From an uncultured Bacteroides sp. (lineage in GTDB: Bacteria > Bacteroidota > Bacteroidia > Bacteroidales > Bacteroidaceae), in NCBI GenBank assembly GCA_958477465.1, contig CAUEFX010000034.1, positions 1 through 42,490 on the forward strand: 42,490 nt of DNA, given 5' to 3'. Of the stretch, positions 26,837 through 35,282 are shown in pieces. A model generated the notes under the pieces. That model was not told the origin of the DNA. It saw nothing but the letters and a program-made list of their open reading frames with translations, and did not search any database. The position numbers were made by a program, and so were the translations under genes. Positions within the stretch are counted from its first letter, which is position 1; every line of letters begins with the position of its first letter.

Positions 26837-28930
26837 ATGAAAAAAAAGGTTTTATATGTTGCACTCTTTGCCTTGGCACTGATCGCATGTACGGAGCAGG
26901 ATATAGCCGAACTTCCGTCTCCCCCCACAGGGGAAACGGAGATTTGCTTTCCCGGTGATATTAATGCGGGAGAACTGCTGATTAAGTTCAAACCCGAAAT
27001 GAGCGATATTCTTGACCGGACACTGACACGCTCAACCGGGCGTAGCGGTACAATGACCCGTTCGGGTATCCCTTCGACCGATGAAGTGTTGGACATTCTG
27101 GGCGGATATCATTTTGAACGTATCTTTCCGGTAGACATCAAAAATGAACAACGCACCCGTACAGCCGGTTTGCATTTGTGGTATCAGGTGAAGTTCGACG
27201 AACATACGGATTTGCAGGAAGCTGCCAAACGTCTTTCCCAACTGGGAGAAATTTCCAAAGTTCAGGGAAACAGCCGTATCAAACGTGCTTATGACACGCA
27301 AAGCCGCCGGAGCTATGTCGGCAGATCCACTTTGCAGCAACGGACTGCTACCCGCAGTGCCGTAGCATCGGGAGGCTTCTCCGATCCGGGACTGGGGTAT
27401 CAATGGAATTATATCAATACCGGTTCCAACCCGTTCGATAAGAAAAACAGTGCAGGCGAAATTGTCGCCGGTTCGATAGCCGGATGTGACGTGGGCTGCT
27501 ATGAGGCCTGGCAGAAGAGTACGGGCGATCCGTCCATTATCGTGGCGGTGCTGGATGACGGGGTCATGTACACCCATCCGGACTTGGAGGACAACATCTG
27601 GATCAATGAGTCCGAAAACCTGTTTGCCGGAAAAGATGCGGACGGTAACGGATACAAGGACGATAAATACGGATACAACTTTGTAAACAATACCGGAGAT
27701 ATCTCTTGGACAGACGTAAATGATATCGGACACGGAACGCACGTATCGGGTACGATTGCTGCCATGAATGACGGTAAAGGTGTCTGCGGCATTGCCGGAG
27801 GAGACGGAACGAAAAACTCCGGAGTGAAAATCATGATCTGCCAGGTATTCTCAGGTGAAAACGGAGTCAGCCTTGACGGTGAAGCCAAAGCCATTAAATA
27901 TGCCGCCGACAATGGAGCCGTTATCCTGCAATGTAGCTGGGGGTATAACTCTGCAGAGGCGAATGAGGTAGAGGGGTATGTGCCCGGACCTGCTACTGAA
28001 GAGGAGTGGGCAAATACTTATCCGTTAGAGAAAGAGGCGTTGGATTATTTCATTCACAATGCCGGTTCTCCCAATGGGGTGATCGATGGAGGGATTGCCG
28101 TCTTTGCTGCGGGTAACGAATATGCCGGAGTTCCCGCATATCCGGGTGCTTACTCCAAATGTGTTACGGTGGGTGCCGTGGCGGCCGATTATACTCCGTC
28201 GTCCTATACCAATTATGGGGTGGAGGTGGATGTCTCTGCTCCGGGCGGTGATACCGAATATTACAACCCGACGGGGCAAGAGGATGATGAGTTCTGGAAC
28301 GGAGAAGAGGTTTCCGGTTCCATCCTCTCTACCATGATACGGAACGGTGCTCCTGCCTACGGATATATGGACGGTACGTCTATGGCGTGTCCGCATGTTT
28401 CCGGTGTTGCCGCACTGGGGCTGTCGTATGCAGTTCAGCAACGACGCCATTTCAAGGCAAGCCAGTTCATACAATTGCTCAAGGAGTCGGTTAAGCCGCT
28501 TGACAGCTGGTATAGCGGAGGGAAAAAGAAAACGTACTACCGGAATCACAACTCACCCGCATCGGCTCCTACCGTTATGGAGTTGTCGAAATACGTCGGG
28601 AAGATGGGGACGGGTGTTGTGGATGCCGGGAGATTGCTGGATGCCATCGAAGGAAACGGTTGGGATATGAAAGTGCCCAACATATATGTGGCGGAAGCTG
28701 CCACATCGGTTATCAACCTGGCCTATTATTTCGTAAACGGTGAGAACCTTACTTATTCCTGTACGTCTTCCGATACTGCCATTGCAACGGTAGCCGTTAA
28801 AGATACAGTGATGAGAGTGGTCGGGGTAGCAACCGGCACCGCACAGATCACCGTAAAAGGAAGCGACGGAAGCGGGCAGGTTATTACCGTAACCGTTCGC
28901 AACAATGCCAACGACAACGGATGGATGTAA
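26837..28930 (+). CDS. S8 subtilisin-like protease lipoprotein with C-terminal Ig-like domain
   Basis: A 697-residue lipoprotein (signal ALIACTEQD). Residues about 40-155 form a propeptide-like N-domain. The S8 catalytic domain (about 185-590) has the full triad: D240 in VAVLDDGV, H299 in GHGTHVSG and S515 in GTSMACPHVSG, with the oxyanion-hole Asn in FAAGNEYAG. Residues about 620-690 form a bacterial Ig-like (BIG2) module (CTSSDTAIATVAV...GTAQITVKGSDGSG). The lipid anchor places it on a membrane, probably the outer surface like its operon partners. It would degrade proteins, releasing peptides that SusCD could import (inference). The gene is intact. Confidence 0.92.
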   Translation: MKKKVLYVALFALALIACTEQDIAELPSPPTGETEICFPGDINAGELLIKFKPEMSDILDRTLTRSTGRSGTMTRSGIPSTDEVLDILGGYHFERIFPVDIKNEQRTRTAGLHLWYQVKFDEHTDLQEAAKRLSQLGEISKVQGNSRIKRAYDTQSRRSYVGRSTLQQRTATRSAVASGGFSDPGLGYQWNYINTGSNPFDKKNSAGEIVAGSIAGCDVGCYEAWQKSTGDPSIIVAVLDDGVMYTHPDLEDNIWINESENLFAGKDADGNGYKDDKYGYNFVNNTGDISWTDVNDIGHGTHVSGTIAAMNDGKGVCGIAGGDGTKNSGVKIMICQVFSGENGVSLDGEAKAIKYAADNGAVILQCSWGYNSAEANEVEGYVPGPATEEEWANTYPLEKEALDYFIHNAGSPNGVIDGGIAVFAAGNEYAGVPAYPGAYSKCVTVGAVAADYTPSSYTNYGVEVDVSAPGGDTEYYNPTGQEDDEFWNGEEVSGSILSTMIRNGAPAYGYMDGTSMACPHVSGVAALGLSYAVQQRRHFKASQFIQLLKESVKPLDSWYSGGKKKTYYRNHNSPASAPTVMELSKYVGKMGTGVVDAGRLLDAIEGNGWDMKVPNIYVAEAATSVINLAYYFVNGENLTYSCTSSDTAIATVAVKDTVMRVVGVATGTAQITVKGSDGSGQVITVTVRNNANDNGWM

Positions 28931-28942
28931 TTTGACAGTCTT

Positions 28943-29761
28943 ATGAAACCGGTTACTTGGATACAGCTATTCATCTGCTGCACGGCAATAGGGCAGTTGG
29001 GGAGTGTTAAGGCTCAGGATATCCGTTCCTCTTTGTATGAAAAGGCGGACTCAACGTTAAATCCGCTGTTGATGAAGCAGGCGGAACAGATCCTGCGGTT
29101 CGACAGGACTGTGATGGATGTAGGGGTACTGACTGAAGACGATGCCCCGCAGACTTATCATTTCACGGGTACGAATGTCAGCGGAAAGGCAATCCAGATT
29201 GTACGCGTGGGAACAAGTTGCGGATGTGTTTCGGCAAGTGTACGGACCGGTGAGATAGCCCCGGGTGAAACACGGACCATTACGCTCACATACACCCCCG
29301 AAAATCACCCCGGAACGATAGATACGAATGCTTTTGTCTACCTGTCTTCTCCGGAGAAAACACCGGTAGCGCGCCTTACGCTGATAGGCTGTGTGCGTCC
29401 CGGAGCAGATGAATGGGCGCGTTATCCTTATGCGATGGGAAGATTGAGGCTGAAACAGAACCGGATGGAATTCAATGAAACAGCGGGTGGAAATCTTTTG
29501 ACGGAACGGATCTTGTGTGGTAACAGTGGAGATAAACCCTTGAAATTGTCGCCCGCTATCATTCCGGAATTTGCGACTTTCCGTACCGAACCGGAAATTA
29601 TCCTGCCGGGCAGCGAAGCCGACATTGTAGTAACCCTCGATTTATCGGTGATTCCTGCGGGGAGGAGCGGAACGTTTACCTTTCCTGTCATCATTGAAGG
29701 AGTGGATGCGCGTCCGTCGGATCGGACACTGACTATAAAAGTAAACCGTATTAATCAATAA
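28943..29761 (+). CDS. Exported DUF1573 protein
   Basis: A 272-residue protein with a signal peptide (MKPVTWIQLFICCTAIGQLG...KAQD), no lipobox. Residues about 55-150 are a DUF1573 Ig-like domain: FDRTVMDVGVLTEDDAPQTYHFTGTN, then VRVGTSCGCVSASV with the paired cysteines, then APGETRTITLTYTPENHPG. A second, similar beta-sandwich follows (about 160-270). DUF1573 proteins are widespread in Bacteroidota and are of unknown role; some are thought to act as periplasmic scaffolds. The gene begins 12 bases after the subtilase stop, so they are translationally close. Confidence 0.85.
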   Translation: MKPVTWIQLFICCTAIGQLGSVKAQDIRSSLYEKADSTLNPLLMKQAEQILRFDRTVMDVGVLTEDDAPQTYHFTGTNVSGKAIQIVRVGTSCGCVSASVRTGEIAPGETRTITLTYTPENHPGTIDTNAFVYLSSPEKTPVARLTLIGCVRPGADEWARYPYAMGRLRLKQNRMEFNETAGGNLLTERILCGNSGDKPLKLSPAIIPEFATFRTEPEIILPGSEADIVVTLDLSVIPAGRSGTFTFPVIIEGVDARPSDRTLTIKVNRINQ

Positions 29762-29780
29762 TAAAAACAAGAAATTCGAT

Positions 29781-30257
29781 ATGAAGAATCTTTTCAAACT
29801 AATGACACTATTAACTTTCTTCTGCTGTCTTACATCGTGTGACGATGACGAAACGGTAATTCCTGTACTGGAAGTCACTCCGGCCAACCTGAACGGGACA
29901 TGGAAACTTGCTGAATGGAATGGGAAACCTCTGGCGGAAGGAATATACTGTTATGTCATTTTCAACCGTAGGGAACAGACTTTTGAGATGTATCAGAAGT
30001 TCGACAGTATGTATGCACGCTACATTACCGGAGATTTCAGCATAAAAGACGACCTTTACCTGGGGGCGGTCATCAGCGGAGTCTATGATTTCGGTAACGG
30101 CAGCTGGAATAATGAATATATTATAACCGATTTATTGTCAAGCGGATCTATGATATGGACGGCAAAGGACAACGAAAACGACATAAACAAATACGTACGC
30201 TGTGAAAAAGTGCCCGAAGAGATCGTAGCGGAAGCGAAAGCGGAAAAGAACGGGTAA
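29781..30257 (+). CDS. Lipocalin-like lipoprotein
   Basis: A 158-residue lipoprotein (CCLTSCDDDE). The opening LNGTWKLAEWNGKPL and the alternating short strands (YCYVIFNRREQTFEMYQKF, YITGDFSIKDDLYLGAVISG) fit the small lipocalin-like domains found beside SusCD operons. The D-rich stretch directly after the lipidated Cys resembles a surface-export signal described for Bacteroidetes lipoproteins. The specific ligand is unknown. It is the last gene of the operon, followed 38 bases on by a terminator. Confidence 0.75.
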   Translation: MKNLFKLMTLLTFFCCLTSCDDDETVIPVLEVTPANLNGTWKLAEWNGKPLAEGIYCYVIFNRREQTFEMYQKFDSMYARYITGDFSIKDDLYLGAVISGVYDFGNGSWNNEYIITDLLSSGSMIWTAKDNENDINKYVRCEKVPEEIVAEAKAEKNG

Positions 30258-30294
30258 AAGTTATTCTCTTTTCTTTATTCTGATACTGACCGGT

Positions 30295-30323
30295 GGGGCT
30301 GTCTGACAAGTTCAGGCAGCCCC
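30295..30323 (+). terminator. Terminator of the SusC-to-lipocalin operon
   Basis: GGGGCTGTCTGA and its partner TCAGGCAGCCCC form a 12-base stem with one G-U pair and a 5-base loop, followed by GCTTTTGTTTT. It closes the nine-gene operon. Confidence 0.85.
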
Positions 30324-30380
30324 GCTTTTGTTTTAAATGTAAGTGGCTCGTCCCCACTTCGAAGGATGTAACTGGCTTGG

Positions 30381-30511
30381 AAAAAAGATATAACGTCTTT
30401 TCAAAAAAGATATAACATCCTTCAGAAAAACATATAGTATGTTTTAAAAAAAGATGTAATATGTTTTTTTAAAAGATGTAGCGTCTTTTAAAAAAAGACA
30501 TAACATGTTTT
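30381..30511. repeat. Tandem array of six AT-rich palindromic units
   Basis: Six units of 19-25 bases abut one another: 30381-30401, 30403-30422, 30426-30445, 30446-30470, 30471-30489 and 30490-30511. Each has an A-run, a centre like GATRTAACRTC or its variants, and a T-run, so each is roughly palindromic (e.g. AAAAGATGTAGCGTCTTTT). They are degenerate, not identical. The array fills the gap between the operon terminator and the MscS gene and contains no gene. Confidence 0.75.
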
Positions 30512-30607
30512 GGGATAGGTGTCGCAGTGCTGATGGAAGACGCCCTTTGGGGGATATATTTGATCGATAAAATAGGTACTTCCAGACGAAGAAAGCAAAA
30601 AAATTTT

Positions 30608-30615
30608 TATATTTG
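30608..30615 (+). promoter_or_regulatory. -7 box upstream of the MscS gene
   Basis: TATATTTG matches TAnnTTTG about 200 bases before the MscS start. No matching TTTG at the right spacing is seen; a second TAAATTTG follows at about 30628. Confidence 0.35.
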
Positions 30616-30815
30616 CTTGGAACAAGGTAAATTTGCAACTTGTCAGAGCCTGTTTTTTTATATTGCTCAGTATTATTCAGCGTGTTATTGGGAGGATGTT
30701 TTCTGTTCGGGAATGTTTCTCAAGATAAGCTGATGAAAATCTTAGGAGAAAAGTACTGCGGGTTCTTGATATTAAATTGAAATCACGAATTATTTACTTA
30801 AAAAACAAAACAATT

Positions 30816-31718
30816 ATGCTACTATTACAAGTAACTCAGGCCGTTACCGACTCTTTGCAGGTGGCGACCGACAATTTGAGTCAGGCTATAGCCAATGCGG
30901 AAGGGCTTGATAAGTTGTCTCTGCTCACTCAACAAATGCTCGATTCCGGTGTACATGCCGGTGCAAGTATCTTAAAAGCGACACTTGTTTTCATTGTAGG
31001 GCGTTTCCTCGTATCGATGTTGAATAAACTGACAGCCAGAATGATGGATAAGCGGCTTGTGGATGTAAGTATCAAGACATTTGTCAAAAGCCTTGTCAAT
31101 ATTCTGTTGACGGTTCTCCTGATAGTTTCGGTTGTCGGTGCATTGGGTGTGGAGACTGCTTCGTTCGCTGCATTGTTGGCATCTGCCGGTGTTGCCGTCG
31201 GTATGGCATTGTCGGGCAATCTTCAGAATTTTGCAGGAGGACTGGTCATCTTGCTATTTAAACCCTATAAAGTAGGTGATTGGATTGAAAGCCAGAACTT
31301 CTCGGGAACGGTGAGAGAAATACAGATATTCCATACTATCCTGACCACGGGGGATAACAAGCTGGTTTATGTGCCGAACGGCTCGTTGAGCAGCGGGGTG
31401 GTGACGAATTATAATACACAGGAAACCCGCCGTGTGGAATGGGTGTTCGGTGTGGATTATGGTGAAGACTATGACAAGGTGGAACGGGTGATCCGTGAAG
31501 TCTTGGCTGCCGACAAGCGGGTACTGAATACTCCGGAGCCCTTTATCGCCCTTCATGCGCTGGATGCAAGTAGCGTGAACGTGATTGTTCGTGTATGGGT
31601 GAATACCGGAGACTATTGGGGCGTTTATTTCGATACGAACAAGGCTATTTATAATACCTTCAATGCAAAAGGAATCAACTTCCCGTTCCCGCAGCTTACA
31701 GTTCATCAGGGAAATTGA
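30816..31718 (+). CDS. MscS-family mechanosensitive ion channel
   Basis: About 300 residues from the ATG at 30816 (MLLLQVTQAVTDSLQ); an in-frame start 13 codons upstream is less likely. There are three predicted membrane helices: about 48-70 (ASILKATLVFIVGRFLV), about 90-115 (FVKSLVNILLTVLLIVSVVGALGV) and the pore-lining Gly/Ala-rich helix LLASAGVAVGMALSGNLQNFAGG, the hallmark of MscS. The cytoplasmic beta domain follows (FKPYKVGDWIESQNFSGTV) and the vestibule region ends INFPFPQLTVH. It sits in the inner membrane and releases solutes under hypo-osmotic shock. It stands alone, not obviously linked to its neighbours. Confidence 0.95.
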   Translation: MLLLQVTQAVTDSLQVATDNLSQAIANAEGLDKLSLLTQQMLDSGVHAGASILKATLVFIVGRFLVSMLNKLTARMMDKRLVDVSIKTFVKSLVNILLTVLLIVSVVGALGVETASFAALLASAGVAVGMALSGNLQNFAGGLVILLFKPYKVGDWIESQNFSGTVREIQIFHTILTTGDNKLVYVPNGSLSSGVVTNYNTQETRRVEWVFGVDYGEDYDKVERVIREVLAADKRVLNTPEPFIALHALDASSVNVIVRVWVNTGDYWGVYFDTNKAIYNTFNAKGINFPFPQLTVHQGN

Positions 31719-31826
31719 ATCATGTAAAGGTGAACTCTAAATACCTGAAACTTAAATATGAAGGGACATGAAACTTCAAAAATTCCCTTCGAAAAGTTGC
31801 AAATCGTAACTGCTAAACCTAAAAAG

Positions 31827-31960
31827 GAGGATGTATCAAAATGTCCTTTTCGAAAAAAAAACGAGGGGGCAAAACTCCTTTTTTAGAAACTCACCCCTGC
31901 TACAGATATTCATTTGTGGCAGGGGTGAATCTTTCTATTTGGGCATTATGACACATCCTC
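31827..31960 (+). mobile_element. Small non-autonomous element (MITE-like), copy 1
   Basis: The core 31863-31960 is about 97% of the length of, and clearly homologous to, the reverse complement of 39509-39604. It contains a strong central hairpin (TCACCCCTGC...GCAGGGGTGA) and ends GAGGGGGCAAAACTCC and, inverted, GAGGATGTGTCATAATGCCC. A further GAGGATGTATCAAAATGTCC at 31827-31846 gives a longer pair of inverted ends. It holds no gene. The ends resemble those of IS1182-type elements. It lies between MscS and the convergent small gene at 32052 and may act as a bidirectional terminator. Confidence 0.7.
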
Positions 31961-32051
31961 GATTTTCTAATTTTTGTGTATTTGGATGCACCCTCTTTTC
32001 TTTTGCCTTCGGAGGATGTCCAAGCTTCAAATCAGAAGTTCGTTTGGGAGG

Positions 32052-32291
32052 TCAGCACACTCCGAACTCTTCTTCTATCTCTTCCGTTGTATCTGTTATA
32101 CCCAGAAACCGGTTCATCTTTTCCCTTTTTTCCAAGTCTGTAAAATAAGTCTCTACCACTTTGTAAAGGTCAAAACAAGAAGTGGACCCGGCTGCCATAT
32201 CAAGAGACTCTACCATCTTTTCTACTGCCTGATGGATTTTGGTCTTATCAATCAAATGCAGTTCATTGCTGTGAATCAGATATTTTTCCAT
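32052..32291 (-). CDS. Small acidic hypothetical protein
   Basis: A 79-residue protein if started at the ATG at 32291 (MEKYLIHSNELHL). The open frame extends upstream to 32393, but the added residues look non-coding. The sequence is helical and acidic (KIHQAVEKMVESLDMAAGSTSCFDLYKVVETYFTD is summarised as two helices around a short loop), ending in an acidic EEIEEEFGVC tail. I do not recognise the family. Regular codon use and the natural start make it likely a real gene. It lies 166 bases downstream of the GH84 stop-facing end on the same strand. Confidence 0.55.
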   Translation of the reverse strand: MEKYLIHSNELHLIDKTKIHQAVEKMVESLDMAAGSTSCFDLYKVVETYFTDLEKREKMNRFLGITDTTEEIEEEFGVC

Positions 32292-32456
32292 AACCTCAAT
32301 TTTTTTATTGTTCGTGCTATTATAACATACCGGATATGGAGAAAGTTCAGTTTTCGCTGCCTTGGGAACATATACGGATTTTGTATAAATCATTTATGAT
32401 CCCGCAACGGTTGGGGTACTGATTGGACAGCGGAAAGGTGTCTCTTGTAGTACCAA

Positions 32457-35030
32457 TCATTCTGCTACGGAAATGATTTCGAATATTTCAGCTGCTCCCT
32501 CTATGCGGATCTTGGCAACTTCTCTGCCGGATAACTCAATCTTGCTATAAGGAGAGTTGACAGCAGTCTCCGATACTACTTCTCCTTTCGCATCCAACTG
32601 TTTGCATTTCAGTGGCATCGGAGGCTCGTTCATTAACAGAATATAGGCTTTCGTACCTTGGGTCACTTCAAATTCCAGGTAATCCTGGGGCGTGGATTTG
32701 AATGATGTACCCGAATTCTTGTCGAATGCATAAAGCGCCTGCTGTGGATTTGTGGCTTGCAGCTCGAATCCCAAACCTTCTAATCGCAGCGGATTCACCT
32801 CGAACGAGCGGATGGAAGCGTAGTTTGTACGTTGGGAATCCAATCTTCTCAAGCGGACATATCGGGCTTTTACAGTCTCTCCTTGCCATTGGATAATGTA
32901 TTGTTGCTTTAACTCTTCCGTCAGAGGCTTCCAGATCTTTCCGTCTTCCGAACATTCCAATAGGGCATGGTCGAAATAATCTACATCATCCACAGAGTTT
33001 CTTCCCTGAAGAATAGATATTTCGGATACATCACGGATGGCTCTTAAATCGACGCCGATCCAGTCTCCGGCTTTTTGAGCCATGCCGGAAGTGTAGTAAG
33101 TGGTGGTGTCTCTGTCGAACATCAATTTGGTTTGTATCGTACCGGAATTGGCGAACGAGCCGATGCCCTTGTAATCCATCGGAATCCCACCGCTCAGTTT
33201 TTTCAGGAATCCGTATGCCATGTCGTCCATTGCGTTTTCGTAGAAAGGCTGTAATTTCATGGTGCCCGATTTATGGTCGTCGTAGCTTTTACGTTCCTCT
33301 TGGGTCATTAAATTCTGCACGTATTTGCTCCAGAAGAGTGCGTCGTTTTGATTGGAGCGATAGATGCGTGCCAGCTCTATGGCGCGTTTTCCTCTCGTTC
33401 CCAGCTTACCGAATTCTTTCAGCCACGGATGTAATTCTTTCAGTAAGTTCCTGTTGGCGCATTCTTTTTCCAGATTGGCGGGTACGTTTTCTATTTTCTT
33501 GAACTCTTCTTCCAGGACTTGTGCGGCTTCTTCCGTCCAGTCGGTAAGCCGGAATGTCTTTGTTTCCCAGGATTCATCCCGTCGATAACCGGTTTCCGTG
33601 TCACTCGAGTGGATGGCAAATCTCCGGTAGTCCTCTCTTGCTTGAGGCATAAGCTCGCCCAGTCCTCTTTCCCAGTTGTCGATTGCATTGTAGGCCGCCA
33701 TGTTCCAGGTGTAGTCGGCCACCCCGTATAGCGCCAGTTTGGATGCTTCGCCATGTTCCATCGGGTTGCTGATGACTCCGCAAACGTCCTTCTCTGTCAA
33801 TGAGGTGCTTAGTCCGTAAACCGGTCCTTGTAGGAGGATGTTGCGCACGTAATCCGTCACCGGGTAGTTCCACCAGAAATATGCCGGACGCTTGATGCGT
33901 GAGTTGACAAATTCCAGAGTCTCTTTGGTCAGGTCGCTACAGACTACATCGCCTGTCCAGAACACTTTTATTTCCGGATACAGTGTTTTTCCGTAAATGG
34001 CAAGGCTACCTTCCGGAGTAGGGTTTGCCCAGAGTTTGGAATAGTCCGTCGGGCATACCGTAAGCGGGCTGATGTCGCCTTTTACTTTCACAAAATCATC
34101 GGTCAGCCGGTTTAGCAGTTCCGTCTGTTTCAGCGGGTTGGTTCCTTCTCCGGAAATGTCATCGAAGAAGATGGCGAAGTGGCGTACGCCGAGGTCATAC
34201 ATCCAGTTGAACTTGTTGATTAAGTTGTGGTAGTCTTCTTCGTTCCATTTGATGTCCTGACCGGGGTGGATGGCCCATACGAAATCTACCCGGTTCCGGT
34301 TGCAGGCTTCGATCAATTGTCGGATGTTTTCGGCTTCTTTCTCCGGATAGGGGAGACGCCAGTTGGGGCAACTGTGGTAAGGATCGTCTTTGGGACCGTA
34401 CAGATAAGTGTTCATCTTGAATTTTCCGTAGAAGTCTATCAAGGACATCCGTACTTCGTGTGACCATGGTGTGCCGTAAAATCCTTCTACTACTCCGCGG
34501 TTGGGTAAGTCCGGATAATCGTTGATTTCCAGATAGGGCAATTGCCCGTTTGCGGTTACCGGGCTTTCTGTTAATTGTCGCAAAGTTTGAATGCCGTAGA
34601 ATGCGCCTCTTTCATCATAGCCGATAATGGAGATTCCTTTTGAACCGATACTAAGGGTGTAGGCTCCCGACACTTCTTTTACATTCTGTGTTGCCGCTGC
34701 TTTCTTCCCAAAGTCGATAGTCAGCTTTGCTCCTTTCTTACTGAGAGTAACAAACTCCAGCTCTTTGGTGAATTTTTTCTGTTTGTCTTTCAATATTAAT
34801 CCTTGGGAAATATTCAATCTTTCATTTCCGTTGAATACCAGTTCTTGAGGAGTGGGGTTGATGATTATCCCCTGATGCTCTATCTTCTCTCCGGGAACTG
34901 CCAATACATCTTGTTTTTCAGAACGTTGGGAGGTCAGATCGAAGTTAGTCTCTTGTGCCGATAGATTGCCGCACATCAATATACATGCAATTCCTGCACA
35001 TAGCGTGTTTTTGTGATTAACCATTTTCAT
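32457..35030 (-). CDS. GH84 beta-N-acetylglucosaminidase (O-GlcNAcase-like)
   Basis: An 857-residue exported protein (signal peptide to about LSAQ, residue 25). The order is an N-terminal GH20b-like domain (about 55-170), a GH84 catalytic barrel (about 175-470) with PNRGVVEGFYGTPWS, NTYLYGPKDDPYH and the catalytic Asp pair in FAIFFDDISGEG (D290, D291), then a helical domain, and an F5/8-type (discoidin/CBM32-like) domain around 640-760 (KAGDWIGVDLRAIRDVSEISI). GH84 enzymes use substrate-assisted catalysis to remove beta-linked GlcNAc from host glycoproteins or hyaluronan-derived chains. It is periplasmic or surface exposed. It stands alone with no SusCD next to it. A start two codons later is equally possible. 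Confidence 0.92.
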   Translation of the reverse strand: MKMVNHKNTLCAGIACILMCGNLSAQETNFDLTSQRSEKQDVLAVPGEKIEHQGIIINPTPQELVFNGNERLNISQGLILKDKQKKFTKELEFVTLSKKGAKLTIDFGKKAAATQNVKEVSGAYTLSIGSKGISIIGYDERGAFYGIQTLRQLTESPVTANGQLPYLEINDYPDLPNRGVVEGFYGTPWSHEVRMSLIDFYGKFKMNTYLYGPKDDPYHSCPNWRLPYPEKEAENIRQLIEACNRNRVDFVWAIHPGQDIKWNEEDYHNLINKFNWMYDLGVRHFAIFFDDISGEGTNPLKQTELLNRLTDDFVKVKGDISPLTVCPTDYSKLWANPTPEGSLAIYGKTLYPEIKVFWTGDVVCSDLTKETLEFVNSRIKRPAYFWWNYPVTDYVRNILLQGPVYGLSTSLTEKDVCGVISNPMEHGEASKLALYGVADYTWNMAAYNAIDNWERGLGELMPQAREDYRRFAIHSSDTETGYRRDESWETKTFRLTDWTEEAAQVLEEEFKKIENVPANLEKECANRNLLKELHPWLKEFGKLGTRGKRAIELARIYRSNQNDALFWSKYVQNLMTQEERKSYDDHKSGTMKLQPFYENAMDDMAYGFLKKLSGGIPMDYKGIGSFANSGTIQTKLMFDRDTTTYYTSGMAQKAGDWIGVDLRAIRDVSEISILQGRNSVDDVDYFDHALLECSEDGKIWKPLTEELKQQYIIQWQGETVKARYVRLRRLDSQRTNYASIRSFEVNPLRLEGLGFELQATNPQQALYAFDKNSGTSFKSTPQDYLEFEVTQGTKAYILLMNEPPMPLKCKQLDAKGEVVSETAVNSPYSKIELSGREVAKIRIEGAAEIFEIISVAE

Positions 35031-35181
35031 GTAGTATATATATTTAAATCAAATGTTGTTTGGGTCTTATTGCCGTTAGCTCTCTGTGGATAGCAGAAAA
35101 CCTCTTGATCATAATACAGTTGAGTCTTTCGGGATATGATAATAATTTTGTTTTTTTAGTATTTACATTTGGCTTATGCCG

Positions 35182-35243
35182 TGGTTGATACGCCTGATTA
35201 ATACCATGGTTGCATGGCTGGTACGTTTGATTAATACCCTGGC
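35182..35243. repeat. Imperfect direct repeat upstream of GH84
   Basis: Two 28-base copies (35182-35209, 35216-35243) share TGGYTGRTACG, GATTAATACC and TGG, spaced 34 bases apart. They lie between the GNAT gene end (35283) and the GH84 start (35030), so they could be a leader or operator element. Confidence 0.55.
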
Positions 35244-35282
35244 TGGCAGGTGTTGTGGCTGATTTCTTGTATCTTTTGATTC

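Noticed and set aside
27032..27742. Long antisense open frames inside the subtilase, SusD, LRR and GH92 genes
   Set aside because: They lie opposite strong, motif-supported genes and arise from the codon usage of the real strand; none has a motif or signal.
30381..30511. CRISPR array
   Set aside because: The units abut without unique spacers and are degenerate palindromes; no cas gene is nearby.
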